Shown here: piece after piece, positions 21,730 through 32,918 of the stretch | How positions within the stretch are numbered: position 1 is the stretch's first letter | Layout of the letters: each line of letters opens with the position of its first letter | Assembly: GCA_963691815.1 (NCBI GenBank) | Contig: OY829661.1 | Location: 18,131,849 to 18,195,848 of the forward strand | Source: Echiichthys vipera | Taxonomy: Eukaryota > Chordata > Actinopteri > Perciformes > Trachinidae | Reading direction: 5' to 3' | Length of the DNA stretch: 64,000 nt | Program-made: the position numbers and the translations under genes | Notes under the pieces: model-generated | Databases searched by the model: none | Seen by the model: the letters and a program-made list of their open reading frames with translations, nothing else | Told to the model about the DNA's origin: nothing

Positions 21730-22062
21730 TGGGTGGCTGTGGCTCAGTTGGTAGGGGTCGGCCAATGTCTGAAGGGTCGGTGGTTTGATCCCCGCCCTGC
21801 CCTAGTCATTGTGTCCTTGGGCAAGACACTTCACCCACCTTGCCTCCTGTGAATATACATGACTGCTGTATGTTTGAGGAGGTGGACGTAGGGGCTGAAG
21901 GTGCTGATTAGCAGACACGCCTCTGTCAGTCTGCCCCAGTAGCTGTTACTACTATCGTAGTTTACCAGCACCATGTGTGTCTGTGTGAATGAATGGAACC
22001 TGGACTCTGCAAAGCACTTTGAGTACTGAGAAAGGCACTATATAAGTCCAATCCATTACCTT
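21730..22062 (+). mobile_element. tRNA-derived SINE
   Basis: The head carries RNA polymerase III promoter-like boxes in tRNA order and spacing: box A TGGCTCAGTTGG at about 21740-21751 and box B GGTTTGATCCC at about 21782-21792 (consensus GGTTCGANTCC, one mismatch at the C). A body follows with CCTTGGGCAAGACACTTCAC and a tail with CAAAGCACTTTGAG and GCACTATATAAGTCCAATCC, a combination I associate with an abundant fish SINE-like repeat. Such elements are non-coding and move with LINE enzymes. The copy has diverged and I found no target-site duplication. Family name not assigned. Confidence 0.65.
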
Positions 22063-24528
22063 ACATTATGAATGAGAGGAACTCATTTTCCCCATTATTA
22101 TTCCAAGCCTACAGAGATAGATAGATGCCTTTGTGAAATATATGAAAGTTTTGCACTGTAACTTGGAGTATGGATATATGGAATATGGAGCCCTCTAACC
22201 TTGTTACAATACCTGTCCTTGAGTCACTGACTCAGGACTGGCAGGGCCAGTGGTCAAATCTATAGAGCCTGTAAGGAAGCTCTGCCTGTGCTCATACAAC
22301 TGGGGTTTCAATAAATAACTTTCATTTCTGATAGTGGAAGTTTGCACAGTCATAACATAAAATTGCTTGTCAGAAAGAGATAAAAACCTTTTATGTAATA
22401 CTACCTTAGCTGAACTAGCAATGGCAAGAATACATTTTAAGATGCAAATCCAAAAACCTAAAGTGTATTTGATCATATCTGTATAATAATAATAGCCTCA
22501 CAGTGCACACACAGGTATCTTAGCCTAAGGACCTACATTTAATCCAGTTTTTCTACTTTTAAAGTAGAAGATGTCAATCAGTCAATCCTACATAACCACT
22601 GCAACATTCAGAATAAAAAGGTGTGTACAGTGAGCTAGGGTTCGGTAAAACCGTTTGAAACTGGAGACATGTCTATTGATAAGGGCACAGTAAATGACAC
22701 AAGACAAAAAACTAAATCTCAGTAAATCAGTTTTGAGGGGTTAGGATTGTATGAAATCTAGAAAATTTGGACCTAAGACTCTCAAGATAAGTTGACCTTA
22801 TCCCCTTTCAGTATTCAGTGAGTAAGTGAGTAGTAATGTAAGGACGTATTGTTTGTTATGACTCATAAAAAAAACAGCTGCTTCCTTTCCTTTCAGTCAA
22901 CCCTGGTCTATCCAGGAATCGGAAGATAAGCAGGTAAAGACAAAAAAATACTATTACTTTCCTGTGCCCATTGCAATATTTTTGCTCTCCGCTGCAAACC
23001 GTATTTTATTGACTATTTTACACCGTCACTGACTGCTAACTCCTAACTCTTTTTTTAACCGGCCGGTACAAGGGCCGCAAGTGATCAAAAACTGCCTCAG
23101 TGGCAAATTAGGCATCCAACAATCAAACAATACCTCATCTGTTGCAGGCAAGATTTCTTGCGAAATTGCGTGGGGTGGCGAATTCGCAAGTCTATATTCT
23201 GTATTTTGGCCTCAACAGAGCTGAGAGGGACAATTGAGTGAGATTCACCTCTTTGTTTAGGAGGAGAGACGAAGACAACATGGTTGAGATCTGCAGTCTA
23301 CCGAGTGCAGTCTCCTACTTTTGTATTTAGACAATAAAGAGTGAGAGAAAGTCAAGACATGGTCAGAGGACAAAGGTCATTTTTTATTTTATAAGATGAC
23401 ATAAAATCATGGCGGCAGCAGTCCTTGTCCTGCATTGTCCTTAACACAACATACATTTCCAGTTATTTGTCATTATTTGCACAAGAGCACAAAATGAAAA
23501 AAATAGAGATTGACGGGTCAGTTTGAAAATGTGATGTCATTCATAGTCTTTCGTGGTTACAGTTTATAAGCTGGCCAGTGTCCAGGTCTGGCTCATTCAA
23601 AAAAGTGTTGGCCTAAAAGCTGTTGCAGCCCGTCTTGTTGGCTTCTGTTACACACTCGGAAATGAAATGTGTAACTTGCTGAATTAAAATGGACCGGCCG
23701 GCTCACATTTTGAGGCTTCCGTCACATGCATGCACACAAAACACACACGTACCCACACCACACACACACACACTTTGAATCAATTCCTGTCTCCGCTATC
23801 AATCCATACCTCGATCGTTGGGCCTCCTGATGTGAATAAACTGGGCTATAGGCCTAACAGCAACCCAATACTTTATATATTTCACCGATGTCAAAGTGTC
23901 AGAATGAAGTGCTGCTTGCTGGCACTTGGCAAATTTCGCCTCTCTTTTCTGGCCAAGTGTAGCTCAGGTTTCATTTGCTTGTCAATGTACAAATGTGTGA
24001 GGATGAAAAGTGAGTGACCTGTCAGATATGATGCTATTTTCAACAATTCAGCGATCGTGCATTTTCCACAAAACAAAATCTCATTGATTCCCCCCGAAAG
24101 ACAACTGAAACAATTTGTTCCCTGTAAATCACCTTTTGTTCGACTTTTTATAAAGCCTTTTTAGTGACAGAAATGTGCTCAAACATTGGGAAATGGAGCA
24201 CTGAGGTTCTCGTTCAACATGCAACAGTAAAAGGGTAAAGACTCGGGTAACCAGCAAGTGTAATTACGAGTACGCTTGATCCCTGTGAAAGCGCTTCCCG
24301 GCCACTTTCTCCACTGCACCGAAGGCTTTGGCACGAGTGGCGGAGAGGGTCACTCTTTAATAATGAACAGGTCGAGCCGGCTGTAACGGATACATACACC
24401 TGCTTTATACATCAGTCAATTACCTAATTAGAACTCTCCCTCAGGAGAAAAGCTAATACCTCGTCCTAGAGCAGGAGGACAACCCCTTCCATGTGAACAG
24501 AGGCGCTCGCAAGACAAACAGATACCTG

Positions 24529-24530
<2 letters not shown>
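22063..24530. other. Non-coding sequence with a possible 37-bp micro-exon
   Basis: No gene recognised. 22897-22933 lies between a strong acceptor-like TTTCCTTTCCTTTCAG and a donor-like CAG|GTAAAG, but is short and unsupported. A weak CA-rich patch lies at 23728-23773. 24240-24440 is less CpG-depleted and contains homeodomain-like ATTA cores. Confidence 0.45.

Positions 24531-24625
<95 letters not shown>
24531..24625. repeat. (GT)n microsatellite with a GCGT interruption
   Basis: About 95 bp of GT with two GC substitutions near 24583-24590 that split it into two pure blocks. Confidence 0.95.
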
Positions 24626-24626
<1 letters not shown>

Positions 24627-26239
24627 CCATTGGTGTGTAAGTGTGAGGAACAATAGAAAGGGGGTCCAGTATTTCTTTGCACGGATCAGGTACCCAAGGA
24701 CACTCATGGGAAATAGTGCTCTATGCAACTGTGATCCAATAACAGTCCTTCCTCTGCCCACCTCCTCACGCACGTTGCCCTCAGCCCCCAGCCCCTCGCC
24801 ATTCATCCTGCCATGAGAAAGCGATCTATGTAAACTCATGACATTATTCATGCTCCTTTTCAGAGGGCACAGAATCATGTGCTAGCTGGTTACCTAGCGT
24901 CCTGAATCTGTCCTGTCGTCTTCCCGCTTCACTTTTTAAATGATAAATACAGACTGCCGCCGCCTGCTGGTATATAGAGTTATTTACTGCTGACACAGAA
25001 TGTTTGTGCTAGTAGGCCGTTGGCTGTAGTCTTTGCAGTGTGTTTGTGTGAGACACAGGCAACAGTCAGCCTCCGTTGGTTCTAGTTATTTTATGTACAT
25101 CATGATGTTTTCACCTTAAGGTACTTGTGCCAAGGTGTGCTGATTAATAATTTGATCAGACAGTGTGCTTGCATGGACACTATGGGTTTTGCTTAGGCCA
25201 CCAGCATCTCTGAGGCAATCAGGGACACTTCAGCTGTGATTAGGTCACATACTTTAGCCTCTGGAGGATGGCAGCAGGGAGGAGGGAGGGATGAGTGATG
25301 AAGCTCTCACTTCACAAAGAAGGAGTGGATAATGTTAGTCTATACATCCTCATCTAGGTTTCTCTCATGACCTCCACCCCACCAATCCCTCTCTATCAGG
25401 CAAATGCAAAACACCACCCAACTCCTAGGCGTAGAGGCAGAAAAGCCCAGTCACCACCCTCTCTGAACACATAATGTTTTCTACTATACAGTGAAATCAA
25501 TTTCTTCTTATTAATAACAACTACAGTGTAAATATCTGTACTGCAAGGAAGATGGATGGAATTGAAAGAAGAAAAAGAGTACTGAGATTGTGATGGTGGT
25601 GGTTGGGGGGTCGGGGTCATGGAACATGCTCCTAAAAATCAATTTTCACAGGAAGACTATTAGGTTATTGAGAAGTGGGATGACTGAATTGGGTCTGCAG
25701 TGTGTGCTTGTGTGTGTGCACATGTACTTACTGTAATTTACCTAACAAGTTTCAGACTTAGTTAATCCTCATATGAAAGCGTGACATATGATTACTTTTA
25801 CCTGGTAAACCGTTTGTATTCAAGAAAAATGATCCTTCCTGTCATGTTTGATTGCTCCTTCCTTCTTTCCCTCTTTCTTCCTGTCATGTTTGATTGCTCC
25901 TTCCTTCTTTCCCTCTTTCTTAAAAAAAAAGTGAGAGACCATGCCCACTTCTGCGTAGTAACCTGCGGGGAAAGAGAGGAATGTGGCCTGCCTCAGCGAG
26001 AAATCCCAGAGTGCTTGCCGACTCCTAGCTGCTAATACAACTAATGCAGTAATGTAAGGGCCAAGGCGATTAATGAGAGCGCTCTGCCCCTGACATCTCA
26101 GACACCCTAATGTTGCTGCAGCGTCTCCCTAGCCGTGCTTTAATCCATCACCGGTCCCTATAACCCAATTATGGCCTGACGCTTTACTTTTAGCTCCTCT
26201 GCTGGGTCCTTCACACACATCTATAAAAGGGCAAACATG

Positions 26240-26240
<1 letters not shown>
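24626..26240. other. Non-coding sequence with a tandem duplication
   Basis: No gene. Contains the 42-bp direct tandem duplication at 25835-25918, annotated separately. The segment 26060-26190 has few CpG losses and TAAT cores. Confidence 0.5.
25835..25918. repeat. 42-bp exact tandem duplication
   Basis: Two adjacent copies (25835-25876 and 25877-25918) of a pyrimidine-rich 42-bp unit beginning CTTCCTGTCATGTTTGATTG. I see no mismatch between them, which implies a recent duplication. The unit is a multiple of three, so an open frame passes through both copies, but nothing suggests coding. Confidence 0.9.

Positions 26241-26280
<40 letters not shown>
26241..26280. repeat. (AC)20 microsatellite
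   Basis: Perfect 40-bp AC array. Confidence 0.95.
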
Positions 26281-26282
<2 letters not shown>

Positions 26283-27284
26283 AGACAAGAGTGTTTGAGG
26301 ATCGTCGGACAAGCAAATTTTTCAAAAAAGGGTATTTGCGCACACACACAGTCATACGACATGTACTCATATAGAGATACTCAACAAAGACTGCTTGCAG
26401 GGTCAGATAAAATACTTTTAAGGAGAACTTTTTTAAACATACATGTTTTGTCAAAAGCACACACACATTCAATCTGCTTGTTAAGTTCCACAATGCTGTG
26501 CATGTTCAGAGTAAAGGGCTATAAATCTGGGCTCATTGTAATGAACTCTGAACTTTCTGTGTATCTAACAATTGTAATCGTAGCATGATGCTACACTAAC
26601 ATGCTTCATTCCCAGAGGTCCATCAGTGCTCTGTTTTAGCTAAGGGGGCGTATGTTCTGCATTTTTCATAAGGTCCCCAGTGCAACATTTATGATTCACC
26701 CTGAGGGCTTTAAACAATACTTGACTGCTTTTCCCACCAGGATAACCATAACATCTGGAACATACTACACATGAACGCATCTTGATATGATGCAGGAACT
26801 AGAAGAGCAGTGCTGGACCTCCTAAAACCCCTCCCTCACTCCCTCTTCCTCTCTGTCCGTCAGTTATGTCACACGCAGAGTAACAGCTCTGTCAATCAAG
26901 AGATCTATGTGCTGGTTTCCTCTAAATCAGGTGGATTGACTCCTTAAGAGTTACTGGAGGAGCCTACTTCCATTAGCCACTCCCAACGGCAAATTAACTT
27001 AAATGTACCCGCTCAATAAAGTTCAAGACAATCATTTGCATGTCAATGTCCTTTTTCTCTCAAGGCCTTCCCAAACATACAGCTGACTTGTGCAAATCCT
27101 GAGATTGCTGTTATTCCATTGCACTAATACCAATTAGCCAGAAAGCTAATTGCTGAGAGAATTCGGGTAGTTGGGAGAAAAATGTTGCACTCTGGTGTTA
27201 AAAAAGAGAAATCAACTTGAGAAAATAGGAATTCTTTTTACTTTCTTTGGACATATGCAATCAGTGTGGAAAAATATGGGCATC
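26281..27284. other. Non-coding sequence, possible cis-regulatory patch
   Basis: No gene. 26990-27155 contains an octamer ATTTGCAT (27034-27041) and an 8-bp inverted repeat CAATTAGC/GCTAATTG (27131-27152), discussed in the findings. Confidence 0.45.
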
Positions 27285-28953
27285 TTTTTATTTTTTTTAT
27301 TTTTTTAGTGTCTTTTGCAGACAAGAGCACAGAAATAGGTAAAGCACATGTACAGTATGTCTGCTTTAAGGTGAAAAAATGAAAAAAACACAGACAAAAA
27401 CAGAAAAACCCCAACATGAATCCTGTTATCCCTACCAACAACCCATGTCAGACACAATCACAATAAAAAACAAAAACAAACAAGTGACCGAATAACATGT
27501 AACATAAGTAGATAAAGTAAAAAAAGAAAAGAAAAGAAAAAGAAAAACAAACTAAAAACTAATAGCAAAAATAATTGACACCATTTAAGAAAGGGAAAGA
27601 CAACAAAAAATAAAGAAATAAAAGGGGGGGGGTGTCTCTCTCCTTCCAGCACTAGGAAGTGTCCTCACTATCGTCAGGAGTAACACTAATACTATTGCTA
27701 ATAAAAGCCAACAATTTGTCCCAGGTTTTGTGGAATGCTGTCAAAGATCCACTCTGTGAAAACCTTAACTTCTCTAACCGGAGACATTGCAAAATTTCCC
27801 GTATCCAACTTTTATGAGTCACTGGAGAAATATGTTTCCATTTAAGGAGAATGTTACGTCTGGCCAGCAGGGTGGTAAAGGCCACGACACGTTGTGTAGT
27901 AATGGGCAGATTTTTAGATGGAGGGAGCCCAAAAAGGGCAGTCAGAGGATTGGTTCCAAATTTGTGTTAAGAGCCTGTTTGGAATATATCGGACCAAAAT
28001 TCAGCAAGCTTCAGGCACGTCAGAACTTGTGTGCGTGGTCGGCTGAGGACTGCTTATAGCGGTTACACGCGTCACTGTGACTAGGGTATATCTTAGCCAA
28101 TTTAGCGTTGGTGAAATGGGCTCTATGAAGCACCTTCCACTGTAATAGGCCGTGCCTGGCATAAATCGAAGATGAGTGGACCAGTTTCAGAATGTCCCTC
28201 CACTGGTCATCAGTAATGTCTACCCCCGAATCCTTTTCCCATGCATTTTTAGTTGTGGCAGTGGGGACTGGGCTCAGAAGAGCAATCTTATTATAAATGA
28301 CGGATATCAGTCGTTTTTGTTGTACGTTGAGAGACAGGAATTGGTCCATCCCAGCTTCAGGGGGGCAGTTCGAAAAATGTAGGAATTGCTTTTGTATAAA
28401 ATGTCTCATTTGAAGGTACTGAAAAAAGTGGCTATTAGGCAGGCTGTATTTGTCCGACATAGAAGCAAAGGACACAAAAAACCCCTTCGTCTTACAGGTC
28501 CTTAAGAGTTTTGAGGCCCTTATCTGACCATATGTGGAATGCAGGGACGGTGCAGGAAGGGAGAAACGCATGGTTATTCAAAACTGGGGCAAAGACCGAA
28601 GCCCTTTGCAAGCCGTACTGCTTCCTGAACTGGATCCAAATTTGAATGGCATTAACAACAACCGGATTGGATGAGACCTTGTGGGCAGTTATGTGGAGCT
28701 GTGAGCAAATCGTAGAGTGCAAAGAGCAGAAGAAAGATATCTCAGTATGAGCCCATAGTGGGCAGGTGCCTGCAACTTCACCACGGAGCCAATGTAAAAG
28801 CTTGTTTATGTTGCAAGCCCAGAAGTAATGGCGGAAATTAGGGAGTGCTAGTCCCCCTTCAGATTTAGGGAGTTGAAGAATATGTTTTTTGATAGGGGCT
28901 GGTTTATTTTGCCAGATAAAGGCGTTAAGTTGTTGGTCTAGGTTAGTGAAGAA
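27285..28953 (-). mobile_element. L1-clade LINE, 3' part (C-terminal ORF2 and 3' UTR)
   Basis: Read on the minus strand, this encodes the C-terminal third of a fish L1-clade ORF2 protein, which supplies reverse transcriptase and endonuclease for retrotransposition. The visible reading runs through NLDQQLNAFIW, a long aromatic-rich stretch typical of fish L1 after the RT, and a LLARRNILLKWK segment near the end, stopping at 27652-27654. The frame is broken near 28490-28570 and near 27960-28020, so this is a pseudogene. A 3' UTR follows, ending in an A-rich tail (T-run on the plus strand, 27285-27306). The upstream part lies at 30768-31130, beyond a Penelope insertion. Confidence 0.8.
28941..28953. 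repeat. 13-bp target-site duplication, left copy
   Basis: GGTTAGTGAAGAA occurs here and again at 30768-30780, exactly flanking the Penelope-like insertion. Deleting the insertion plus one copy restores the LINE reading across the junction. Confidence 0.9.
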
Positions 28954-28960
28954 CAGGCTC

Positions 28961-30410
28961 TACCCCCAGGACTCAACCCCCTGCTTATATGGACTCCCAA
29001 AAATCCATAAAGAAGGGGCCCCGCTCATGCCCATTGTCAGCAGCATAAACTCGGTCACTTATAACGTTGCCAAGCACGTTGCCAATATTCTGGCACCACT
29101 GGTGGGCAACAGCCCACACCACATCCAAAACTCCATAGACTTTGTGAACAAAGTCCGAGACTTAAAAATGGATCCAGATGAAACCATGGTATCCTACGAC
29201 GTGACTTCCTTGTTCACCTGTATTCCAACCATGGAGGCTTTGGCCACAGTAAGAGAGCGGCTCACACAGGACAACTCCTTACACAACCGAACAAATCTCA
29301 AACCAGACCACATTTGCCAACTTTTGGATTTGTGCCTAAACACCACATATTTCGAGTTTAATGGCACTTTTTACAGAAATATGGCTGTGCCATGAGTTCA
29401 CCAGTATCCCCTATTGTGGCAAATATATACATGGAGGAGGTAGAGGACAAGGCTTTGAACTCCTTCAAAGGAGTAACCCCGAGCCAGTGGTTCAGATATG
29501 ATGACGTATGGGTTAAAATCAATTCCAAAGAGGTGCAAACTTTTACCGAACATATAAACTTTGTGGACAGAAACATCAAGTTCACCAGAGAAGAGAAGTC
29601 AAGGACAATAGTTTGCCTTTCTAAGACTGTGACGTCCATATGGAGAATGACAGGAGCCTCCACATTGGGGTATACGGAAAACCCACTCACACAGATCAAT
29701 ATCTATTGTTTGACTCTCACCACCCCCTGGAACACAAGCTTGGAGTTATCAGAACACTGCAACATAGAGCTGATAATGTACCCACCAGCTCACAGGCCCA
29801 AGGGGAAGAACGCAAGCACCTGAGAGGCGCCCTCACAACTTGTGGCTACCCCAGCTGGACCTTTGTGAAAATGGCAGCTGCTTCCAGAAAGAAAACCAAA
29901 GTGGTGTAGAAAGAAAAAGAAAACAAGAGAAACAACATAGTCATTCCGTATGTGGCTGGGGTATCAGACAAACTCAGGAGGATCTTCAACAAACACTGCA
30001 TTCCTGTGTACTTCAAACCCAGTAACACACTCAGACAGAGACTAGTACATCCCAAGGACAGAACACCACACACCCACAAAAGCAATCTGGTTTATGCTGT
30101 CCAATGCAACGAGGAATGCAAAGATCTTTACATTGGAGAAACAAAACAACCATTGCATAAACGCATGGCCCAACACAGGAGAGCTCCCAGGCCTGGACTC
30201 TGCTGTCCACTTACATCTCTAGGAGAAAACCTACTCCTTTGATGACAGCAATGTCCAAATCCTGGACAGAGAGGATAGATGGTTTGAAAGAGAAGTAAAA
30301 GAAGCCATCTATGCAAAAGTAGAGAAACCATCTCTAAACAGAGGAGGAGGTCTGAGACACCATTTATCTCCAATTTACAATGCTGCCCTTTCATCCCTTC
30401 CCAGGAGATT
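28961..30410 (+). pseudogene. Penelope-like RT and GIY-YIG endonuclease pseudogene
   Basis: Penelope-like elements encode one protein with a telomerase-related reverse transcriptase and a GIY-YIG nuclease. Here the RT begins at LYGLPKIHK (about 29007) and continues to motif A YDVTSLFT (about 29197-29220). The frame then shifts between 29370 and 29392 with an apparent loss of a few bases. The next frame carries SSPVSPIVANIYMEE and a catalytic-region RYDDVW that is one residue short of the usual RYVDD. A second shift near 29600-29650 leads to a third frame, which has an in-frame TAG at 29907-29909 before the GIY-YIG domain (LVY at about 30087, YIG at about 30129-30137, HRRA at about 30174-30185). 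Another shift and a TAG follow near 30220. Clearly non-functional. Confidence 0.85.
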
Positions 30411-30660
30411 CAACAATTTAACCTCAAAGAACAACTGTTCACAAATGGCCTCCTGTGACTCCAACGACTGTCGTTAAGACTCAATAGAGCACTAACAAAG
30501 TTGAAACCAACTTCCCACCAACGGCTGCCACTCTAACGACATTCATTGGCACTTGGAGCACAAAGGGTTCCAGTGACATCATCGGCCTTGTGAGAGGTTA
30601 AATACCTGGATCTCCACACCAGTTAGTTTGACCAGTCCCAGCCTGGTCAGATGTGTACAT

Positions 30661-30700
30661 GAAGTGATGAAGCCTCTTGGATGAGAGGTGAAACGTCTTC
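30661..30700 (+). ncRNA. Hammerhead-ribozyme-like motif in the Penelope 3' end (putative)
   Basis: TGATGA (30665-30670) is followed by a perfect 5-bp stem CCTCT/AGAGG (30673-30677 with 30684-30688, loop TGGATG) and then GAAA at 30690-30693 and CGTC. This order matches the conserved hammerhead core (CUGAUGA, stem II, GAAA). Penelope-like elements are known to carry hammerhead motifs in their terminal regions. The leading C of the core is G here, and stems I and III are not convincing by eye, so activity is doubtful. Confidence 0.4.
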
Positions 30701-30767
30701 CTAGACAAATAACCAAGTCCAGTTGCTTTTGAAATTGGATGACCTGGACAAATGAGAACATTCACAG

Positions 30768-30780
30768 GGTTAGTGAAGAA
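30768..30780. repeat. 13-bp target-site duplication, right copy
   Basis: Second copy of GGTTAGTGAAGAA. In the LINE reading it encodes the reverse-complement part of the FFTNLDQQ junction. Confidence 0.9.
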
Positions 30781-31130
30781 TGATTTGTTAAGACAAATTG
30801 GGAGGTGTTGAAAAAGGTACAGAAAATTTGGTAAAATCACCATCTTAATTAGATTACCTGGCCTGCAAGGGACAGGGGGAGGCCTGTCCATCTAGACAAG
30901 TCTGACTTGCATTTATCCAATAGCGGCTGGAAGTTCTTTTGAAAAAGGTTCCTGAAGGAGTTGGTGACAAACACCCCCAAATACTTGAACCCATCATCAG
31001 CTGTCTTAAAGGGGAATATGGATTGTGGGAGTGATCTTGCCAAGTTGTTGACAAAAAATAACTCACTTTTCTGAATATTCAATTTGTACCCTGATAGGTG
31101 TCCAAACTGATTCAGGATTGAGTGGAGCTT
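30768..31130 (-). mobile_element. L1-clade LINE, 5' part of the split copy (ORF2 thumb region)
   Basis: Minus-strand reading includes LSGYKLNIQKSE and, after a frameshift near 30850-30890, LIKMVILPNFLYLFQ. Both are hallmarks of L1-clade ORF2 just downstream of the RT catalytic core. Homology appears to fade near 31130, upstream of KLHSILNQFG, so the copy is 5'-truncated and lacks endonuclease and RT catalytic motifs. Across the Penelope insertion the reading ...NKSFFTN joins LDQQLNAF... in frame, proving that the two LINE pieces were one. I could not find the LINE's own target-site duplication. Confidence 0.8.
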
Positions 31131-32913
31131 GCCACTGTCGGTTATATTGTGTTTCATTGTAACTGGAAATCTGGGACTTCCAACTACTGAGTCAGGCTTG
31201 TAATAAGGGCAGGAAAGTGTAAAAGGAACGCGTGTGTATCTGGATTTAAGAGGGTGACATATAGGGTACAGACCGTAATTAAAGTTTACAAAAGAGAAAA
31301 AAACAAGAAAAAGTCAACATGCATAGCGAACCCAACAAGATGGAGGGCTCTGAAAGAACAGGCTCGCCTGCAGTTACATCTTACTGCCAAAGAGGCCTCT
31401 CGAAACAAGATATCTTAAATATTACGGATTATGACTTTAATATACCACACCATTATGCAACTTTTTGTGTCAATTTCCTGTCACAGCCTAACAACTGACT
31501 ACAGATAGCAAGTTGTGGATACCATAAATGTTATGGTGCATTAGTCCGTCACAGTAATTCACAACAGTAATTTAGTTAGTTCTCTAATGCAATAACACAT
31601 GGGTCAAAAGAGTGTGAAATTTCGTATTATTTGCCTTATCCACATCCATCCTTTTAACATTATAGCAGTTACAGTAATGGAATATCCTAGCGTGCTATTC
31701 ACTGTAAATGTTCATGCTTCAAAGTAATTCTGGTGATCCTTTACCCTGTTCCAAAATTGCTTCATAGCTACAGCCCATCTCCTGTCATCCATCTGTTATC
31801 CTAATCAGGAAGAGTTCCAATTTTGGTCCTTAGTGCCTTAGTTGGTTCACTACTGGGCTATATTTTACATAATCAGTTATCATGTTTGCACAAATATGGC
31901 AGTAATAATGTGAGAGAGTGTTTTGGGGGGATTACTGTGAGGTGGAGATCAGGGTGGTTTAAAGAATGGTTGACCTGACCCCGGTTATTAAAACAGGATG
32001 CCTAACCTGTGTGGATGAGCTATGAAAAGACAAAAGGATGAACACTGTTGCTGGGAATCTTCTACAGAGAGATTAGGATGCTCACAGTGCAGCACAGTTA
32101 ATATACATCCCCTCTCCTCTCCTCTCCTCTCCCCAACCCTGGGGTGTCTTCAGCATCAGATGTCATCCTGCCAGAGACAAAGTAAGTCAGACAAACACAC
32201 ATGCTGGACCTCTGAGGAGAACCTTGCCGCATGCTCAAGTGCTATAAGTGCCCGGGAGTCGTCTTACAAGAAACACTTATTGCATTTTGTATTGAGCATG
32301 ATGTTATGAAAAATTAATACAGGGATGGTGTGCCTTCCTCTTCTCACTCTGTGAGTTGGTGTCTATCCACATGCATGTAAATGCACTTACTTCCATGTCT
32401 TATTTTCTGTATTTATGTTTTGGTGTGGTGTGTTACATGCTTGTGTGTAAGAATGTGGCTGCATGCATTTTGGCATGAGTTTTGGGGGGATAATTGTATA
32501 ATAATACACATATCACAGGGGTGTCCCTCTCCAGAGACTAGGTGTTTTGCTGACAGAGCCACTGTCTGATATCCAGCTTCACTATTGACAACAGTTACAG
32601 CACAGGGCTTCTTCCATTTGCTTCATTTAGGCTCTTTATTCCCCTAGGTTAGTGCATATATTGACTTCATTATTGGCAAAACAATAGTGAAAATATACTA
32701 CCTTAAAGTAAAGTGATATGCATTCAAAAACAAGAACAGCTTAAAAGAACAGATACACTGCACAAAAATCGAAGTGCTTTACAGTCGTTTATGTGAAACA
32801 TACTGTATTGTGATATCTTATACATTACACATTTGCCAGGGTATCCTGTTTCTTAATCATTTTGCAAAAGAACTAAATAAGAGTCTTTTGAACTGATCAT
32901 GTCATTTTTAGAG
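31131..32913. other. Non-coding sequence between the LINE and the LTR element
   Basis: AT-rich, with a short (CTCTC)n-type pyrimidine repeat at 32108-32133. No coding signal. Confidence 0.55.
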
Positions 32914-32918
32914 GGAGG
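32914..32918. repeat. 5-bp target-site duplication (left) of the LTR element
   Basis: GGAGG immediately precedes the LTR's TG and is repeated at 37924-37928. Five bp is the usual duplication length for Ty3/gypsy integration. Confidence 0.9.

Larger units (their letters stand above)
28954..30767 (+). mobile_element. Penelope-like element, 5'-truncated and decayed
   Basis: A 1,814-bp insertion on the plus strand. It carries the later two thirds of a Penelope-type polyprotein: reverse transcriptase core, then a GIY-YIG endonuclease, then the LNRGGGLRHHLSP-type C-terminus near 30335-30375. It ends in the characteristic non-coding tail that contains a TGATGA...GAAAC motif. The 5' part of the ORF is missing, as is usual for such copies. 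Several frame breaks and in-frame stops show it is inactive. A 13-bp target-site duplication flanks it, and it sits inside an L1-clade LINE of opposite orientation. Confidence 0.85.

Noticed and set aside
27271..31300. Target-site duplication of the L1 LINE
   Set aside because: I compared the sequence left of the A-rich tail with the region around 31130-31300 and found no convincing match. The LINE's 5' end is approximate.
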